Origin: Zopfochytrium polystomum
Lineage: Eukaryota; Chytridiomycota; Chytridiomycetes; Chytridiales; Chytridiaceae
DNA: 64,000 nt
NCBI GenBank assembly: GCA_025765615.1
Contig: JAIVFJ010000063.1
Coordinates: 124,001 to 188,000 of the forward strand
Direction: 5' to 3'
Shown here: positions 22,253 through 33,096 of the stretch, in pieces
How positions within the stretch are numbered: the stretch's first letter is position 1
How the letters are laid out: each line of letters opens with the position of its first letter
Notes under the pieces: generated by a model
Told to the model about the DNA's origin: nothing
Seen by the model: the letters and a program-made list of their open reading frames with translations, nothing else
Database searches by the model: none
Program-made: the position numbers and the translations under genes

Positions 22253-24315
22253 TCACAGCTCGTCGTGGGAAGATTCGTCGTCATCGTCGCCTTCACCAGA
22301 GCCGTACAGCTTGGAGGTGATCGGGTTGACAATCGCCTCGAGCTTGGAGCGCTGCTCGTCAAGGTCGTTAAGGTCCTCCTTGGTAGCGGTCGCACTGTTC
22401 TCGACCGGCGAGTCGCTCTTCTCCTTGATGGCATCGAGAATCTTCATCCTGTCCTCAGTATCAATCTTGCCGCCAAGGTTGTCCTCGTCAGTCACCCGCT
22501 GCTTGATGGTGTAGATGTGGTTATCCAAGAGGTTCTTGGCCTCAATCCTCTCCCTCAGGATCTTGTCCTCTTCGGCGAAGTGCTCCGCCTCGAGAATCAT
22601 TCGGTCGATTTCCTTCTGAGACAGCCGGCCCTTGTCGTTGGTGATGGTGATCGACTCCGACTTACCGGTACCCTTGTCTTGAGCGGAAACGCGGAGGATA
22701 TTGGTCTCATCGATTTCAAAGGTAACCTCGATTTGGGGGACACCGCGTGGCGCCGGTGGAATGCCAGTGAGCTCGAACTTGCCCAGCAGGTTGTTGTCTT
22801 TGGTGAGAGGGCGTTCGCCTTCGAAAACCTGGATAAGGACATCTGGCTGGCTGTCGGCGGCCGTGGAGAAAATCTGAACCTTCTTCGTGGGGATCTGGGT
22901 GTTGCGCGGAATCAGCTTGGTCATGATACCGCCAGTAGTTTCAATGCCGAGGGTAAGCGGGTAGATGCCAAGCAGTACATGGCAAACTGTGTCTTCTCCT
23001 CCAGCGAAGACACCGCCCTGAACGGCAGCGCCGAACGCGAAAGCCTCGTCGGGGTTAATACCCTTCCTCGCCTTCTTGCCGTTGAAGAAATCTTCAAGAA
23101 GCTGGACAACCTTCGGGATACGGGTAGATCCACCGACCAGGACAATGTCGTCGATTTCGTTCTTGCCGAGACCGGCGTCGTTCAGGGCCTTCTCGATGGG
23201 GTTCAGGGTTTTTTTGAACAGGTCAATGTTTAGCTCCTCGAATTTAGCACGGGTCAAAGTCTCGGAGATGTCGTCACCGTCGAAAAAAGACTCAATTTCG
23301 AGCTTGACCGACATCTGCAAAGACAGAGCACGCTTCGCCTTCTCAACTTCGCGCTTCAGCTTGCCCATGGCCTTCAGGTCCTTGCGGCAGTTCTTGTTGG
23401 TCTTCTTCGTGTGCATTTTCACAAAGTAGTCGATGAGGCGGTTGTCGAAGTCTTCACCACCCAGGTTGGTGTCCCCGTTGATGGCCAAAATTTCGAAGAA
23501 ACCGTCGAAGCTGGTCAGAACGGAAACATCGAAAGTTCTACCACCAAGGTCGTACACGAGAATATTCCGCTCAGCTCCGGTCTTGTCGTTGTTGAGACCA
23601 TAGGCGATGGCGGCAGCTGTGGGCTCGTTAATGATACGCACGACAGTAAAACCCGCGATGGCAACGGCGTCCCTGGTTGCTTGACGCTGAGCATCGTTGA
23701 AGTAGGCAGGGACGGTGACCATAGCGTAGGTGACCTTTTCGCCGAGGTAGCTCTCAGCTATTTCCTTCATCTTTTGCAAGACTATTGCCGAGATCTCCTC
23801 AGCAGTGAACTTCTTGTCCTCGCCCTTCTCCTTGACATGTATCAGGGGCTTGCCCTCCTTGTTGATGACTTTGAAGGGCAAGTGCTTGAGGTCATTCTGT
23901 ATGTCGGGGTCGTCAAACCGCCGCCCGATGAGACGCTTCGTGTCGAATATGGTGTTGACCGGGTTCATCGGTGCCTGGTTCTTTGCGGCGTAGCCGACCA
24001 GACGCCCCTCATCGGTGAATGCAACGTACGACGGAGTGATACGGTGGCCTTGGTCGTTGGCGATAATCTCGACACGGCCGTTTTTGCAGACACCCACACG
24101 GCTGAATTTGATATTCAGGGAGCGAGACGTGGAACGCAACAATGTGAGTCGTTTATCGATTGTTTGCAACGAGAAACCAACCTGTACGTCGTTCCCAAGT
24201 CGATCCCGACCACAGGCCCATAAAAAACATAGACACCCCACTCAGAGCCGCGGACGGTCGAGAGCAGTCCAGCGGCTGCCAGCAGTGCCGCAGAGACGGT
24301 TGACAAGAATTTCAT
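22253..24315 (-). CDS. KAR2: ER Hsp70 chaperone, BiP/Kar2 type
   Basis: Exon 1 is 24182-24315, the intron 24102-24181 (80 nt, GTTGGT...TTCAG) and exon 2 22253-24101. 660 residues, the normal length for BiP. Signal peptide ([19 protein letters not shown]), ATPase domain (GIDLGTTY split by the intron, [12 protein letters not shown]), substrate-binding domain and C-terminal HDEL for ER retention. It folds and translocates secretory proteins in the ER. Two odd residues: phosphate loop 2 reads [10 protein letters not shown] (Arg ~233 instead of the near-invariant third Gly, a GGA to AGA change), and SRVGV replaces the usual SCVGV after the intron. The rest is well conserved, so it may still be a working but altered chaperone. 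Confidence 0.93.
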
Positions 24316-24608
24316 TTTCGGTGTTGCGAATCTGGAAGAAAAAATGCAGGAGGTGTTGAGCTTTGTAAGTTGTCGGAACTACTGAAAGCGGTTCGCACAG
24401 TGGGTACTGCGAGTAGGGGACGGAGGAGGCAATAGTGCACGGAGATGCGGCGGGGCGCACAACGCAGAGGGCAATTGCTGATTGGCTGACCGGAGGCGAC
24501 CAGACTTGTCAATTACCTCCTTGTCCTTGCTTTTGGCTGGAGCATTTTCGTTGGTTGGTTTCGTGTCCAGTGACAGTTGGTTCCACGTGTCGCCATCTCA
24601 AAACGAAG

Positions 24609-24650
24609 AAAAAAAAAAAAAAAAAAAAAAGGGAAAAAAAAAGAAAAAAA
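24609..24650. repeat. A-rich tract upstream of the Hsp70 gene
   Basis: Nearly pure A with a few G over about 42 bp, roughly 300 bp upstream of the Hsp70 start. A poly(dA:dT) tract of this kind often marks a nucleosome-poor promoter. A CACGTG box lies at about 24591. Confidence 0.6.
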
Positions 24651-26320
24651 AAAGCTGCAACCATCGCCCAAGAAAGAGGAGGCTTGTTGTGTCTGTCTCA
24701 TCCTGATTTTCACGCGCCGCGCAAGCAAGCAACCTTTGACGCGCTCGCACGCTCGCACGCACGCAACGCACGCACCCACCCACGCACCGCGCGCCCTAAG
24801 CGCGATTCGTTATCGTCTCTTCGCTTTACCTGCAATTTACTGTTTCGTATTTTCTCCGCCCCCGGTTGCACCCCACCCCCACTCCCACCAACTCTAACTG
24901 CGAAAGAGAGAGGACAAATGCTCCTCCGGGAAAAAAAGGCAAAGAATGGCAAAAAAGAGGTGCGCGCTCGAAGCACGTCATAATCACTGCTTCTTGCGGT
25001 CGTCGGACGAACCCTCTGCTGATCCGTTCGCCTCGCCAGTCTGCAGCCGAGGTACGGGTGCCCTGCGGTCCGGATTGCTCCCTGTGGACTGTGGACGGGA
25101 TGGGGAGAAATGATGTTTTCGTTCGGTGGTCACCCATCGTAGTTAGCCAATGTGTTTGGAGGAAACATTCGATGCCTGTACTGTTGGTTGCCAGTAAGAT
25201 TCGGTCCATCAGTGGTAATCATCCGGGTCTTTCCGCGGCATCGCAGGCGACTGCACAGTCGACCGCACGCGCCCCAGCACCACACACCTCGATTGGCTCC
25301 GCCACACAACGACACACACCTTTTGTTTGACCACACCACACTGGGAGACAAGTCGGGCTGATGTCCGGAAGAAAGGAAAGGGGTACACCACGTGTAAATC
25401 AACACAAGTGATTGCCAGTGTTTGATCCTGGCAGGAAAGGGCTGAATTCGTCCACGTTTTGCAATTCCCGCTGAACCTGGAGGACCAAGAAATCAGACTG
25501 CTGGGAAGTCTGGTCTGATAACTGGATCACCAAAGAATCTACGTAGAACCCGTCAGAGAAGTGCACCCATCATGACCATCAGTCAGCAAATCGATTTTAT
25601 CGCCAAGAAGCAGTCCACTCTCCTCCCACTACCGCTCCTTCCGGTGGCTCGCAGCACGGACCGGATCGCGCGATTGTTAAACTTGAGCTCCAGCCCGCTA
25701 CCTCTCCACCATCGAAGCAACTCGTCGTGCCCCTCGTGCGTCGCTCGACCACCGCCCTCTGCGTGTACCGCACCCACAACCCGCTGCGGCTCCTCCGCCA
25801 CTCCAGAACGTCCCCGTGTTCGTTCTCGCTCGCGAGGCCCGCCGCTGCACACGCGTACCGCACGTCCAGCCGCGATCTGCGCGTCGGCGCCCGACCGCGT
25901 GCGCCGTGTACTCGAGCGGGAGGGCCGCGGCCGATGGCGGCGTCAAACTGAATCGGAAGGGTGCGGCATGCGGAGTCGGTCGTGGCGGTCGAGGTACGCG
26001 CCGACATCGGTGAGGATTGGCGAGGAGATCATTTCCTTTCACGACCGCAATTCAATCGGACAGACAAGTCATCGTGATGAGGGTGTGGAATGGAATAATA
26101 GGCCCCTCGGCCCGAGACACTGCTTGACGGTGAAATAGAGGGTTTTTAATCGACTGACAATCAAAGCTTTCAAAAATACGGAGAGGCAAAAACGATCAAA
26201 CCAAAGAGAAAAGCAGGATCAAAAGGGCCGGGAGAAACAACACTCCGGGCGAAGAGAGCGAGGTATAAGATCCTAAGAACGGCTGGCAGTAGAAGAAGCA
26301 AAACGAACAGGAAGACTCTT
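24651..26320. other. long intergenic region
   Basis: No gene supported. Short frames on both strands between 25572 and 26140 are Arg/Ser/Pro-rich in every frame, typical of GC-rich noncoding DNA. A 42-bp stretch at about 25675-25716 resembles 53758-53800. The last 180 bp are the 3' flank of the GH16 gene. Confidence 0.45.
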
Positions 26321-27214
26321 TCACACTTGCACCGGGCAGTTGCTGAAGTAAATCTCGGCAATCACCATCGGTACATTGTTCGGTCCGTCGACAGCTCCGT
26401 TGAGGCACCAACCGCCTCCAGCGTTGCTGCAGTCCCACATCCCCGCGTAAAACTGCATCATGTTGGTGGGGATGTTGTCTGTTTTGGTCCCGAGCCAGTT
26501 GCCCACGTCGACCCTGAAAGTCAGGGCGCTTCCCCGCTCCATGTAGAACTCATAGACGTGCATCGCAGAGTAGTCACCGCTCGGGACAGGGTTGAACTGA
26601 CCCACTTGAACTCCGCCCTTGAACAGCGTAGCCTGGGCCTGGCCACCGTTGTACGATGGGCCGTGCATTTCGGCAATGTCCAGCTCGTCCCCACGGCAGT
26701 TGGACTGGTCCTGGAACGCGCAGCGAGGCTCGATGATCAGGGCATACGCGTCCTTGCCGTTGACGTTTGGCCCACGCATCTTGACTGAGATCTGCGTGTG
26801 CGGGTTTTGGGGGGTATTAAACTGCATCGAGCCGTAAGCGATGCTACCGCCAGGATAGATGGACCATCCCTCTGCCCCGGAGTTGGAAGGCCCGTCGAGG
26901 GTGTACCCGGGGTTCCCGCAGTTGTTCTCGAACCACTGGTAGACACTGTCGCAGTTGTTTGGTCCGTAAGTGACCGATTGCGGCTTGCAGTCGCGGCGCG
27001 TCAGGTTGGCGGAGTCGACAGCGCCACCGGCGGAGGAGTCGCGGAGAAACGCGTCGACGTCGATCTGCGACGCGGCGCTGTCACTTGCTGCACCGAACAT
27101 GGGTGGCCCGATTGGGCTCGAGGGTGATTTGTGGAGCAGGTCGATGGGAGATGCGGAGACGATGGAGGTCGCTACAATCAGGGTGACAACAAGCATGTGT
27201 TCGAGAGCTGGCAT
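26321..27214 (-). CDS. secreted GH16-like glycoside hydrolase
   Basis: 297 residues. A signal peptide (MPALEHMLVVTLIVATSIVS) is followed by a Ser/Ala-rich propeptide-like region and a beta-jelly-roll domain. The catalytic motif ELDIAE (E177, D179, E182) inside RGDELDIAEMHG fits the GH16 ExDxxE pattern, as in beta-1,3-glucanases and wall transglycosylases. Cysteines cluster at both ends of the domain. The ATG at 27214 was chosen because the signal peptide begins there and a TATA box (GGTATAAAC on the - strand) lies about 120 bp upstream. It probably acts outside the cell on glucan or wall polymers. Exact substrate unknown. Confidence 0.8.
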   Translation of the reverse strand: MPALEHMLVVTLIVATSIVSASPIDLLHKSPSSPIGPPMFGAASDSAASQIDVDAFLRDSSAGGAVDSANLTRRDCKPQSVTYGPNNCDSVYQWFENNCGNPGYTLDGPSNSGAEGWSIYPGGSIAYGSMQFNTPQNPHTQISVKMRGPNVNGKDAYALIIEPRCAFQDQSNCRGDELDIAEMHGPSYNGGQAQATLFKGGVQVGQFNPVPSGDYSAMHVYEFYMERGSALTFRVDVGNWLGTKTDNIPTNMMQFYAGMWDCSNAGGGWCLNGAVDGPNNVPMVIAEIYFSNCPVQV

Positions 27215-27330
27215 CGTGATGTTGAGAATGAGGGTATGTGCAAGGGCGACACCAACACGAGGCTCTTCCTTTGTTCTGAGGTTCTTTTTGCTATTTTTTT
27301 GTGGCCTTTTGGGCAAGCTCACCGTTGCCT

Positions 27331-27339
27331 GTTTATACC
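27331..27339 (-). promoter_or_regulatory. TATA box of the GH16-like gene
   Basis: GGTATAAAC on the - strand, about 120 bp upstream of the chosen ATG at 27214. Confidence 0.5.
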
Positions 27340-27596
27340 GACGGGTGGGCAAAGGCTTTGGGCTTGTGTGGCGCACGGTGTTAATCCGAGTCTGGTTACC
27401 AAATTAGTAGGAAAGGGAAAAAAGATAGAAACGCCTGGACAAGCCACCTTCCGTATTTGCAATGAATTTTTGCGATTGATTGGTTCAACCGATTGTTTGT
27501 CTATCTATCTGACTGGCAACGGACAACCACAGGACGACAGACAGAGCTTCTCAATCCCTTTTTGTAAATAAAAGAATAATTTTTTCTCCCAGCAAT

Positions 27597-28051
27597 TTGT
27601 CCCGACACCACCGCTCGGAAGGCAGCGGTTTCAGCCTCTTCCGGGCCTGCATTGACTTCGATGGTGAACAGGGACGACGGTTGACTGCGGGCGTTGTGTA
27701 TGAAGAAAGGTGCGGCCAACGAAGGAGGGGCGATCCAGTTTGTGCCAAGGTCTTGGCTTTTGCTTTACATGCCGCAGATGAGAATTACATTTTGACCGTG
27801 TGCTCGAGCTTGCTGGCTTATGGCGTGAATCCAGCGCAGATGCTTGCTGTGGTGGGAATCTGAATATGGCCCGGGTGTTGGTGGAGGGTGGTGCAAGGCG
27901 AAAAACTAGCGGCCAAAATTACCATTTATTAACTGACACAAAAACCACATCGATCTCGAGGAAAGCTCTTCACAAGGTAGAGAGGGACACCGGAAATGAA
28001 GAATTAAGCACCATTTTGCGCCGCCGCTCGTGCATTTCCAAGGCGTGTTAG
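27597..28051 (+). pseudogene. ankyrin-repeat gene fragment
   Basis: Two overlapping frames together give a degenerate C-terminal ankyrin region (LAFALHAADENYI, SSLLAYGVNPAQML, then after a frameshift near 27850 NLNMARVLVEGGA). No start is supported. Relic of the ankyrin family seen intact at 17091. Confidence 0.45.
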
Positions 28052-28062
28052 ACTTAAGAAGA

Positions 28063-28525
28063 ATCCGATTTATTCGATATCACAAACACTCTGCAAAGCG
28101 TTGTCGTCTTCAGCGACGGGTTTGCGCGCATCCCGATCGTTGGGTCAATCGGTGGACGCATTCCTCCGCAAGGATACAAGTTCGTTTCTGCCAGCGAATT
28201 TAAAGGACTAAAAGCGCACGGATCAAAGAGTTTTGTCAAGCATCAGTATTCATAATTGCAGACTCAGATCTTCTCAACACTGAATACAAAGTGGAAGTGT
28301 TTAGATTTTTGGTGTCTCCACGTCCGGATTGCGCATCTTTTATGCCAGCACTCTGTTTCTGCGGAGCAAGCAGAGGAGCTCTTTGATCGAAGTAATAAGC
28401 TGCTGCAGTACTTTATTCAAAATCGCCCAGAATTTGTCACGTTGAACACACATCTTAACACGCATTGGAAATACTTCAATCGCGAATTTCGGACCGCCTC
28501 GAGACTATTGGGTGTTTTTTTTTTT
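28063..28525 (+). pseudogene. KDZ-type transposase remnant
   Basis: Two frames resemble the C-terminal half of KDZ (Kyakuja-Dileera-Zisupton) transposases. 28070-28250 has FARIPIVGSIGGRIPPQGYK and ASEFKGL, the place of the usual LP..GRiP..ltAdqwK motif. 28290-28510 has LHVRIAHLLCQHSV and NTHLNTHWKYF, the place of the usual H-rich segment. Stops and a frame change separate them. The match is by pattern memory only. Confidence 0.35.
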
Positions 28526-28936
28526 TTTAAATATTCCGGCCCCAAGGGGCTGACGAGAAGAGAAAGAGCCATCAGTGGTGAACCGTTATAGACTACGTCC
28601 AGGTATCACCTCAGCAAACCCACCCCATGCACTGTGGACTACAGGGTTGTCAGGCATCTTCACTGCACCACTCCTTGTGATTCAAGACCATACTCTTTCT
28701 TGTCCAGACCCCCCATGCTTTTCCAGCTAGGCTCTTGCAATGAATGGCGTTCTAGGTGATGTCCGCGATGGATGAGGAGACTTGTGTATGCGACAGGGAG
28801 AACAAGGGAGATGGATAACTTCTTCATCACTCGAATGTCGCGCTAAATGTCTATTGAACTCAATATAATACGAGCAAAAATAGTCTGAAATATTAATACC
28901 GCGCCGTATATTTTGCGATTCCAGCCCCAGCGTCTT
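28526..28936. other. intergenic region before the Rho-type gene
   Basis: About 410 bp, AT-rich towards 28870-28900, no gene seen. Confidence 0.4.
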
Positions 28937-29424
28937 TCACAGCAGCCTACAATGGCGACGCGTCGTTCTTGCTGACGGTGCGGGTAGAGACTGCAGCGCT
29001 GCAGCCTTGAACACGTCGATGACCCCGTCGTTCTGTATCGCGGAGCACTCCAAATACTGAGACGCGCCTATGCGTTGCGCCATTTGCAAGCCCTAAAGGT
29101 GAGGCCACCTTTGGCGTAAAACAACGAGAAACGACAAACAAGCTGCCAGAGTGACGAGCCCCGACAGAGTACCTCCTCGTCCGTAACTGGGTGCCATCCG
29201 ACTCTCGCTAGCTCCGCCACAATTTCCGGATCACCGCGCAGGTCCTTTCGGCACCCGACGAGGACGACAGGCGTGTCTGGGAAGATCGCACGAGCGAACA
29301 CGATCAAGAGCGTCGTCTTTCCCGCTGGTGGGTAGCCACAGTCAGAATCATCGAGACACTGGGAGGAATCGCGCGGCAACGCTCGTACCAGTGTGGTCAC
29401 CGACGAGAACGACTTTGCGGGGGG
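28937..29424 (-). pseudogene. Rho-family small GTPase lacking switch I and II
   Basis: Exons on the - strand: 5' part ending at 29389, intron 29325-29388 (GTACGA...CAG), 29173-29324, intron 29093-29172 (GTACTC...TTTAG), 28937-29092. Splicing restores the P-loop GDHTAGKT, then LLIVFARAIFPDTPVVLVG runs directly from the end of helix 1 into the strand before the guanine-specificity loop. About 60 residues (effector loop and DTAG motif) that every Rho protein needs are missing, without an intron there. The C-terminus is well kept: ECSA, a basic stretch (ARTTRRH) and a CRLL prenylation box before TGA. No clear ATG was found for the first exon. Likely a deletion allele or pseudogene. Confidence 0.65.
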
Positions 29425-29840
29425 TGGAGGCGGGAGATTGTCGTGCTTGCGATCTCCACGAAAGTATAACGCAGACCAGGAATCGGATCAGTTGAGCGTT
29501 GAGTTTTGCGGGTGCCCGAGAATCGCAGATAGGCCTTCGAGAAAATAGGAACGTCGACTGTGGAGGAGGGAATGAGCCTACCTTCGCATGCCTGCAATTC
29601 AGGAAGAGATCTGATCTGTTTTTGAGGGTGAGAGGAGGCGCAGTCACGGCAGATCGTCCATTTAATTGGTGCTTACGCCGACAAACAATTAGTGTGTTGT
29701 TGGACAAGCGCAGGGACGAGGGACAGGAATTAACAAAAAAGGGAAAAAAAAAAAGAAATGAAAAACGTGAAAAAGAAATTCAACGCAGATAAATAAAAAA
29801 TTGGATCCCCGCCCACCGCCCTCACTCCTCCGTGCCCTCC
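29425..29840. other. region between the Rho-type and recombinase genes
   Basis: 416 bp containing A-rich runs near 29730-29770. It may hold the first exon of the Rho-type gene and the promoter of the recombinase gene. No clear signals otherwise. Confidence 0.35.
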
Positions 29841-32759
29841 ATGCCAGGGGCCCCGAAGGGCCTTGCTGTCATGCCGAAACGAGCACAAGAAGCGTCATCT
29901 ACAGAGCCGCGAAAGAAACAAAGAACACAGCCAACGCCCAAATCTTCGAAACGACGCAATCGGCAGCGAGTTTCAGCTCCCCATCGTCCCAGCCCACAAA
30001 CTAGATCTGATGGGACAGTGCCTCGCTTCGTCATTCCGAAAACGAAAGTTTCGATCTTCTACGATCCAGAGACGTTTCGGCCAGAGCATCTGCAATTCGA
30101 TACGAACGAAGTCCATTTCGACATGGGGCCAGAAGATCTCCCTCTTCTCCAGGCAGGGGGGGAAATCCTTTCAAGGTCCGTCGCGTTGGGGCAGGGCACT
30201 GGTCACAACAAAACGACTGAAGAATCAGTTGAGTTGTTTCCTTCATTTATGCTCAACTTACGTGCCTTTCTAACGTGCCTTTCTCTAGTATATTCGTCGG
30301 ATCCGTGCGTTCGAAACTTTCTGGTTGGATGAGTACTCAAAGCGGTATCCCCCTGCGAAAGAAGGTGACGAGTACAAGTACGACAGCATCCCCGCCGACG
30401 TACTGCCTGATATCACGAAGCGTCCTTACATGCCCGCTGAGATATCCACTTATTTTTGTGAGTTCCATCGAGTCTTATCTCAGTTCTTACTCACCCATTC
30501 ATTTTAGACTACTTATTTCTCCGTGCCGACGACCAAATGGGGGCAGGCATACAACAAGCAAAGGGAACGCCTTGTTTGGGGCTTGGGAAAAATTCGCTGC
30601 AGGCGACTGTTGCGGCTTTCAACATGATTCACAGCCGCTGCAGCCACTCAGAGGGCAAGTACGAGCGCGATCCAAACGGCGACGGCCTCCAGTGTCGGGG
30701 AAACCCCATGAAGACGACACGGGTCACGCAGACTGTGGAGACACTCAAGTACAAATTCACGCACGAGTATAAGTATAAGAAACAATCAGCGTCGGTGATG
30801 GATATTGTTGGCGATTACCTCCGGCTATTTACTGTTTTCACGCACATAAACACCTTCACTTCGTTTCGCGACTGGGTTTTCCTGCTCCTGAAGCAAACTC
30901 TTGGTCTCCGATCGAAAGAAACGGCGATGATTCGACTGTGTGATTTGAAGTTCGAGTTCGATGCGGATCGCGGTCTTGTAGAGTGTGATGTGGATCGATT
31001 TCCTGCGAAGATAGATCTCGACTTGTGGGAAGCAAAGGAGGATCGTGCGCGCACCGGCTATCAGATTACAATCCACAAGAACGGAGGGGTTGACGCGCTC
31101 TCTCCGTTTCTCTGTGCCGTCCGAGCAATTTGCTTGTACCTTGCGTTGCATACCCACACAAGCAATCCGAATGCACCGCTCTTCCCATCGGTCGATGCGG
31201 GAACGGGAGCTCCAACGCACGAGTTCATGACTGATCATGAGTACTCACGCATTCTCGGAAAGGCATGCTTGGCTCACTCAAAACTTCGGGTTGGTGCTGT
31301 TTGCCTGCCCTCATTTAGTGAGATCTTTGTAACGCGAGATTCCTGTTAGGTCGAGGAAGTCGAAGGCAAGGTATACCCGAAGTACAACTGCCACTCCACC
31401 CGCCATACCTTTGCATTCTGGATTGGACTCTGCGGCTTTATTGGTCAGATTGCCATGCTGATGGGACGGTGGAAAACAACAACTGCGTGGGAGATCTACA
31501 ACACGAATGGAACACGGAAGAGACAGGTCGGTTATACAGCCTCCACGATTGAACGGGTCCAGCGAGTGTGGCCCGCCTATAATGGTCAGCCGACAACGAT
31601 CGGGGGCATCAACGATACCGACAATCTCTCAGCAGGTCAGAGAGGACGAAGCGCTGTCCGAGTTTCAATGCAGGTTGAGCGAGTGGAGGCGGCGGCCACT
31701 ACCCTTCTTGCACCAAGAGTTTTGAGTTGGGTCCATCAAAACTATGCTGCGCTATTGTACCCGCCTGAATCTGCAGTGGACATAAGCGCAGCGTGGAAAC
31801 GCGTCCTCGATCCTTCAGCGCGTGCCCCGATGCCATTTGATCCCGAGGAATTGACCCCGTCCAACCGTAAACCTGACGATGTGTTGGCTGCAGTGACGGA
31901 CGATGTGGATTTTGATATCAGCGAGGAAGAAGCGCGCCGGCTCATGAACGACCTTGTGGACTTTTCCAAACCGGCAACCCCCAACAGCGAGGATGATCGG
32001 TTGATGGATCAGTTCATGCCCGACAAAGCGCCGCTCGTAAGCGATCAAACGGCTTCAAGCGCGATGGAGGTGCCAGATTCGTTTTTGCAGCTGCTTCTGG
32101 GTGAAACGACTGACGCAGCACGCAGGCCTGAGACTGCAACAACGCCGTTTCCGCCTGCAGTCGCATCCACTACCACTGTGATTGAAAGCTTGCCAGTCGC
32201 TGATATTTTCGTTCGGGTTGCCGGAGGCACATTTTCCATGCGCGAGGTTCCGCTGTTTTCTGACATGCTCGATGCCGCTGTGTCCTCTGCACCTTCCACC
32301 AACCGCTCGGCGGTGCAATTGGTGACTGAGGCTGAATCGACGCCTTTGTGCGACGCCGCCAAAGGGGACAACACAGATTCAGTGGAGCAGGGGGGGAGTT
32401 CGAGGTACGTGGAGGAGTTCCCGTACGGGGTCAAGAAACTTGGGGTGAAGACCATAGAGGAGCTCATCAAAACGTACACTGGCGGTGTACCAAACCTAGC
32501 AGTCGGGCCGGCGAGAGAGTGGTTCAGGAGCGTGCAGCGCAAACGGTTGACTCCAACCGCGGCTGTGAAGAAGGCGTGGGAACGGTACATGCGCCACGTC
32601 GACGTTTGGAGGCTCTATTGCGGCGAAAGTTGGGACGAGTGGAGGCAGCTGCTCGGAGAGCAATCGCTGACCCTGCAGAAGCTCTACGAATTGTACGACG
32701 AGAAGAAGCTTCCAACGGGGAGCGAGATCGCCGGAGCTGGCAAATATAGGAGGTTCTAG
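29841..32759 (+). CDS. Crypton-type tyrosine recombinase
   Basis: Exons 29841-30227, 30289-30457, 30508-31289 and 31350-32759. The introns are 61, 50 and 60 nt, all GT-AG and in phase, giving 915 residues. The N-terminus is Lys/Arg-rich (nuclear localisation likely). The catalytic domain has R320 (LGLRSKET), H461-x-x-R464 (CHSTRHTF), W487 (MGRWK, where many family members have His) and the nucleophile Y496 (WEIYNTNG). A long acidic linker leads to a C-terminal basic helical region (residues ~800-905, VKKAWERYMRHVDVWRLY) resembling the GCR1_C-like DNA-binding domain of fungal Cryptons. Such enzymes cut and rejoin DNA through the Tyr. Starting at the second ATG (29871) is also possible. Intact, so either a live transposon or a domesticated gene. 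Confidence 0.8.
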
Positions 32760-32761
32760 AC

Positions 32762-32770
32762 TGTCTGTTG

Positions 32771-32804
<34 letters not shown>

Positions 32805-32874
32805 GTCTGTCAGTTTGCTTGTCTGTCTGTCTGGCTTTCTGCCATTTTGTCTGTCTGTTTTCCTGCCTGCCAGC

Positions 32875-32907
<33 letters not shown>

Positions 32908-32908
32908 C
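32762..32908. repeat. (CTGT)n microsatellite
   Basis: Long interrupted tetranucleotide array just after the recombinase stop codon. No coding frame of merit. Confidence 0.9.
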
Positions 32909-33017
32909 CATCCCTGTTCCCTGTTGGAAAGGAAATAAAAAAAGAAGTGCAAAAGAGAACACAAATCGAAAAGAGGGACAGTCGCGCCCTTTGTCCCACC
33001 TTTAAATGATAGCACGT

Positions 33018-33086
33018 GACTGTCCCGTCGTAATTGCGGTTGCGGCGGTACTGTCCCGCCGTGTGCAGAATTACGACGGGACAGTC
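33018..33086. repeat. 18-bp perfect inverted repeat (hairpin)
   Basis: 33018-33035 and 33069-33086 are exact reverse complements (core ACTGTCCCGTCGTAATT). The 33-nt loop contains a further ACTGTCCCGCCGT copy. A related GGGACAGTC stretch occurs upstream at about 32975. It could be a protein-binding palindrome, an RNA hairpin or a decayed transposon end. Confidence 0.6.
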
Positions 33087-33096
33087 GCCATAGCAG

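Noticed and set aside
25572..26138. 188-codon frame as a protein gene
   Set aside because: All frames in this GC-rich stretch are open and Arg/Ser/Pro-rich. No start context, domain or paralogue over its length.
32762..32999. Frames through the CTGT repeat
   Set aside because: Tetranucleotide repeat gives open frames on both strands by composition alone.
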